DNA from: Lepisosteus oculatus
Taxonomy: Eukaryota > Chordata > Actinopteri > Semionotiformes > Lepisosteidae
Assembly (NCBI RefSeq): GCF_040954835.1
Contig: NC_090723.1
Coordinates: 6,644,001-6,708,000, forward strand
Direction: 5' to 3'
DNA length: 64,000 nt
Position numbers and translations under genes: made by a program. This document shows, one piece after another, positions 49,946 through 64,000 of the stretch. The notes below the pieces were generated by a model that was not told the origin of the DNA, searched no databases, and saw only the letters and a program-made list of their open reading frames with translations. The stretch's first letter is position 1, and every line of letters begins with the position of its first letter.

Positions 49946-52048
49946 CTGTTGGAGATAAAGGTGGGGAGGGGGGGGCACATCAGTATTCTTAAAAACAGAA
50001 AAGGGAAAGTGATCTAATGGCAGCTGGGATAATAGCATGTGTGTGCAGGCACTCCAACTGAGAAATCCTCCCTGCTCCCTGTGCTTCACTCTAATTTAGT
50101 ATTCTACTGTATTCCAGTTATCAGCCATGCAATTGTAAATGATTTAAAGTACAAAAGTAAAGGTGCAAGACTTGTCCCCGATCTGTTTTGTCGCTTCTTC
50201 GTGCTGATAATGACTCAATTTCGTTGTAATTGCCAAAATACAAACCTCGAAATTCATTATTAGAAACGTTTACGGTTGCTGTAGAAAACAGAACGTGATT
50301 TTATTACGACGGTCTGTTTGCAGATCACGATACCTGATTCACAGCAAATGGGTCATCCTTTATCTCTCGTCCACATTGCCCTAGCGTCAGCGAGGATACA
50401 GCAAAAACGCTCGGCATTTACCTTTCATGTTCGCACGTAAACACTTTTGCCTCAAAGAAAAGGAATATCCCGAGTTTCGACTGTACTCGAGAAGTTAAGC
50501 GCTCTTTCGGCCGTTTTGAAATGGGAATTTTACCAGCACCATACTTGGCAGTAAATATGGAAGCATGAGTAAAGAAAGAGTCAATGCCTTCCTATATGTC
50601 TGGACGGAAAATCGCTTATACAGCTCAGATAGACAGCCCCGTGTCGAACTGAGGTCTCGTCTGCCCATCCTTAACGTGGGCTCGAGCTGCGCGAGGTCCG
50701 TTCCCCGCGCGCACCCATCGCCATGGGGACGGAGGACGATGATGGAATTCGGGCAGATTTTAACAACAACAACAACAACAACAACAAAACGTGGCTTTTC
50801 CAAAATCCCGATGAGCGTTATTGTCGCCATTTTGTGCTAATGCATTAACAGTGCGAGCGAGCAATAATCGTTTAGACGGTTTTTTTTTTGTATGTCAACA
50901 GGGAACCATTCCGTTTCCAGTTTATTTGTTCGCCTTTGTGTTTTCTGGTTATAAAATACCCTCACCGCCCCCTGCTATACGCACACGCTTGATCAGATTC
51001 CCCCGACGTTTCAAACCCAGCAGTAAAAAACCGATTGTGACACCTTTATTTCTTTGTCTCGGTATGTGTGTATGGGTTGTGTATGAACATCTGTCTGGAG
51101 GTGGGGGGGGGGGACCGATCGCAGACAGATTTGTGTGTGTACGGTGGATTTATATATGTGCGTCTATAACAAGATAACAAGCAAAAGTGTCTGAGTGCCA
51201 TGATAAAATACCACCCTAATCATTTTTTGTTTGCTGAATGTTGCCCCGGCCTTTTTGTCAAACCAGCTACCATTTATCATTGACACAGAATTATCTAAAT
51301 CCTGCCGTTATGTCTGCCAAATGATTTCTATAATTTCTTACACTACGATCTCGACAACATTAATTACAACATACGAGGTGATTGCTCATTAAAATTATTT
51401 TTACACGTCACGTATGTCTGTTTATATAATATACATTCACACCCTTCTTCAGTGCTGAGAAACAAAAGGCTCTCATTAATATTCATTTCCATCGTTTAAT
51501 ATTTACACATTTCCTAAAAATCTACTATCCACTTGGGCACACTATGAAATGAATAGCGATGATGTAAACTCGCCCTATACAATGGCCGAAATCTTCGAAA
51601 AACACAAGAATGGTTCTATTTAAATCAGGGGCGCATATTGAGGATGAAAAGCGCTGTGATTGTGGTAAAGATTCAAATAATTTTCGGGTATCCTGTAAAA
51701 TAACACGTACCTAGAGACCCAGTGAGTAAAACGAGTCGCGGTAGTGGGTCGTAACCTGTCTGTACGTTTGTTATATACAGTCTAACACGAACATGAAACA
51801 AGCGACGAAAACATCCCCCACAGAAAAGGCATTGATTTTAATTGTTATTTAAAACAATCAAGGAAAGACGTGATTTTGGTATCCGCATAAAACCAGCCGC
51901 CCGTGTAAATACACGGAGAACAACAGACGCGACAATCCGAGAACTAGCCCGATGCAGCAGCGGTTTCTGCACCCTCAAGTCCGGCACGGAAACAAGACAG
52001 GCGAGAGGAGAGCGTGGCCCCTAGACACATTAAAAAAAAAATACTCAC
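49946..52048 (-). other. cdk5r1: Candidate cdk5r1 5'UTR intron
   Basis: Bounded by the acceptor at 49947-49946 and the donor at 52048-52047, read on the minus strand. It contains an AAC microsatellite. No coding sequence is seen. Confidence 0.35.
50762..50787 (+). repeat. AAC microsatellite
   Basis: About eight AAC (GTT on the other strand) units upstream of cdk5r1. Confidence 0.9.
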
Positions 52049-52250
52049 TTGAATCCAAAACGGGCGAATTCCCCGCAGGTTTTCTTCTTTTAGTCCTTAT
52101 TTTTTACATCCGTTTGCGCTGAATTTGAAGCGCGCAGGTCGGACGCAGCCAGGAGTATCGGCTACTGTCCAAGGTTCTGAGGCGTGAGTCTCTATGTACG
52201 CAATAAAGCTGCTAGCCAATACGTAACAGTACCGTTACTCCTCGTTCCCA
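52049..52250 (-). other. cdk5r1: Candidate non-coding first exon and promoter edge of cdk5r1
   Basis: On the minus strand, a strong donor (AA|GTGAGTAT, plus-strand ATACTCAC at 52041-52048) follows a stretch that could be a first exon. A minus-strand ATTGGC (inverted CCAAT box) lies near 52215. The right limit is a guess. I recall that human CDK5R1 also has a separate 5' non-coding exon. Confidence 0.35.
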
Positions 52251-54383
52251 GTCCTGTGCTCTTGTTCCGTTAGCAGTATAAAGAGTCAAGAAGTCGAAAC
52301 ACATTCAAGAACCCTCCCCCGTTAATAAACGACAAAATACTTTCTTTTAAAACGTATACTGTACATCCAGTCCCTGATTCTTCTGTCTTAAGCTCAGAAC
52401 GCAGTTCGTGTAAGAATAATACAATACAGCCTAATAACTAAGGAATCCGTGCAAACATATACACTTTTTATCTTCGTTTTCCTGGGCGGATTAACTTCAA
52501 TTTGACTGTCGCTCCTGTAGCTCTCTCCCGAATCTGGTTTGCGCAGTTCCACATCTAGGAGAGGCGAGAGTATCTCAAGACACTTCGCTTGGGGGATGGC
52601 CGGAGGGTGGTGGGGGGGAGACTCAGCGCCAAAAATATATATATATAAACCAAAACACAATATGTTTCTTTTTGTTTCAGCTCTTCCTTAATCAGAGAGA
52701 AATCCCAACCCCGGCGTTTACCGACTTCGGCGAGTTTCTTTGTTTTGTTTTGGGTTTTTTTTTCCTTGCAGGTCTGCGCAAAAACGAATCGGAGGAGAGG
52801 AGGAGGAGGAGGAGAGGGTGGTACTGGCGGTGTGTGCCGGGTTTGCGCGCTGTCGCTGCGACGCTGCTCTACAGTGGTGGGGCGCCGCTCAGTGCCCTGT
52901 CCAAGGTGCTGTAACGCTGCGCTCCATTCCTGAAGCAGCCATCAACAACCCCCTCCCCAAGTCCCCACCATTCCCGGATCAGGAGCTGGATTACCATTAA
53001 CCGCCCCGCCCCTTTCTCAAAAGTCTCCCCGCCGCCTAAGTGCCTCACAGAGGCAGCTGCTGAGCCGTGTGACAGGTAGACGAAAACAAGAAGATGGGTG
53101 TTTGGTGAGGCAATGACATGACTGATCTCGCACGCTGTGCTCGCTCGACGTGATGGAAAGGCGTTATTCAAGGATGGCTTCTGGACACATGTTCTTTATT
53201 TCAAAATCGCGTGTCAGTGTAAAGATGCGCTCTTCGGATAGAAGAAACAGTATCATGCAGGAAACAGTATCATGGAAACTCTCCCATGCACTGTCACCTC
53301 TCTCCCATTCCTCTGTTTGGCCCAGTTGTTTCAAGGTGATCTTTATATACATACCCCCCCTTTAAACAAGTAGACGCTGTTGTATGTATTTCTTATTTCA
53401 AGACACGCCCACAATCCATTTGCAGCTGCAACAACGCCGCTCATGCTACCGCTAAGAATACAGACATGTAATAAAAAACACACCCATGGCTTTTAGCCAG
53501 TTAAAGTAATCGGTGATTACTGGTCCCCATGATGAAGCAGAGACAATGGAGGCTCTCGCGACACACCTCTCTCTCCGCGGGATGAGGCTGACTTCGGCCA
53601 CGAGGGTGCAGAACAAACTGGGACCATTTCCAGGGACGCCGGATCTATCGAAATCAAACCAGGGGGAGTTGAACCGAAAAATGAAATCGCGATAACACAA
53701 ACAATAAACAGAAGCGATACGATCGAAAATGACAGGGAGGTTTTTTTTTTTTGGCCAGGGCACATAGACGCAGGAAAATTGAAAGGAAATCTGTTGGGTC
53801 ATGTTGGAAATGATTTATTAGAATTAAAAAATATATTTATGCGTGCATGCTTCATTCATGGAGATTTAATTAAAACTGAGAAGCACATGAAAATAGTCGA
53901 GTTAGTTTCTTATTAAAATATATATTATATATATAGAAATTCAGCGTCCAGGGCAAAAGCAACGCCCCTGATAATGGATCAGATCAGAGCATACCCAGTT
54001 AAAGCCAATGAAACAGCTCTGTGAGATTTGTGTGAAGGGTACTCATCCTATATGACGAAGCCGGTGAGTACAGTAGGCTGAAGGTGTTAAATCCTCCTAG
54101 CTGTGAGGTACGTCTTGTCCAGCAATGACATCAAACCGCTATGACATACAATCCCAGCAGCTGTCGAGCTCGGGATGTGTACTTACGATATATTTCGATA
54201 CAGAATAATCATTGCGTTTTCTTTGGATGCCTTCATCTAGTTTGCCTTAATCTAGTTTGGCGCTTCTGCTTATACATTGTCGCGTCTTTGAAGATCCAAT
54301 GTCATATTTTGGGTGTATATATATAATTTGATCCTGATAATACATTTAGAAATATCGTGTTTCCTACAAAAAGAATGGTCTTT
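52251..54383. other. Intergenic region between divergent cdk5r1 and psmd11
   Basis: About 2.1 kb with no recognised gene. It holds a short TA run near 52,634-52,647 and a GGA run at 52,791-52,815. Open frames around 52,670-53,000 arise from the GGA run and are not convincing. It must contain the cdk5r1 promoter and upstream psmd11 elements. Confidence 0.6.
52791..52815 (+). repeat. GGA purine microsatellite
   Basis: Imperfect GGA/AGG units between cdk5r1 and psmd11. Confidence 0.85.
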
Positions 54384-54566
54384 GGACTTCATTTCCCAAG
54401 TCACCCTCGCCAGACAAATACAAGGGCCCAGGCCCCCTTTCGCAGACACTCCTTCCCCTACTTCCTGCCACAAAAAGGACTCCATTTCCCGGCGTGCCAT
54501 GGGGGCGGTAGTTCCGGCCGCTGTCGGGTTTGTTGTGTAGAGTCAGGCAGTCAGTGATTTGGTAAG
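54384..54566 (+). promoter_or_regulatory. psmd11 proximal promoter with two ZNF143/STAF-like motifs and a YY1-type start
   Basis: GGACTTCATTTCCCAAG (54384-54400) and ACTCCATTTCCCGGCGTGCC (54479-54498) resemble the ACTAYRNNTCCCA-type motif of housekeeping promoters bound by ZNF143/THAP11. Their starts are 93 bp apart. ETS-like cores lie nearby (ACTTCCTGCC, GTTCCGGCC). AAGATGGCGGC at the start codon matches the YY1 motif often found at that position. There is no TATA box, as expected for a constitutive proteasome gene. Binding itself is inferred. Confidence 0.55.
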
Positions 54567-63873
<9,307 letters not shown>

Positions 63874-64000
63874 GTAAAGAATAAGTTACCTCCTTCGTCT
63901 TTGTCCTCACTGCCCTCCTGTTTCCTCTCACCAGAACTCTGCCTGGCATAGTCACACTAGCATCCTCCTGTCCTGTTCCATTATCCCTAAACACTTCTAA

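Noticed and set aside
50529..50550. Possible RE1/NRSF silencer near cdk5r1 (CCAGCACCAT)
   Set aside because: Only the left half-site resembles the motif; the right half does not match.

Overview
The window is nuclear DNA of a vertebrate, most likely a ray-finned fish. It carries spliced GT-AG genes with introns up to 12 kb, several tRNA-derived SINE families with fish-type tails, and proteins very close to their human orthologues. The long introns and the SINE families make a non-teleost ray-finned fish (gar, bowfin or sturgeon type) plausible. That species guess is inference and was not tested.

Three protein-coding genes account for all convincing coding sequence. (1) Positions 1-37,076, + strand: the 3' half of myo1d (unconventional myosin ID). 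Eleven coding exons encode the last 515 residues: end of the motor, converter, two IQ motifs and the TH1 tail. (2) 48,753-49,664, - strand: the complete single-exon coding region of cdk5r1 (p35, neuronal CDK5 activator), 303 residues. It has a candidate non-coding first exon about 2.1 kb upstream and a candidate long 3'UTR reaching about 44.7 kb. (3) 54,567-63,873 and beyond the right edge, + strand: psmd11 (Rpn6 of the 26S proteasome lid). Eleven exons encode residues 1-375 plus one base; about 47 residues should lie outside the window.

Layout: myo1d and cdk5r1 are tail to tail. cdk5r1 and psmd11 are head to head, with roughly 2.3 kb between the candidate cdk5r1 first exon and the psmd11 start codon. 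The human locus, from memory, has the same three neighbours but with PSMD11 and CDK5R1 in the same orientation, so psmd11 appears flipped here. The three genes have unrelated jobs: membrane-actin motor, CDK5 activation and protein degradation.

Non-coding content includes at least three SINE families, a 306-bp hAT-type MITE with terminal inverted repeats and a degraded 8-bp target duplication, and a 0.6-kb minisatellite that looks like an amplified SINE head. There is also a LINE reverse-transcriptase relic, a near-perfect intronic hairpin, a palindrome just past myo1d, and a 56-bp tandem duplication. I found no CRISPR array, no free-standing RNA gene and no evidence of a new multi-gene system; the unusual features are in repeats, promoter structure and gene order.
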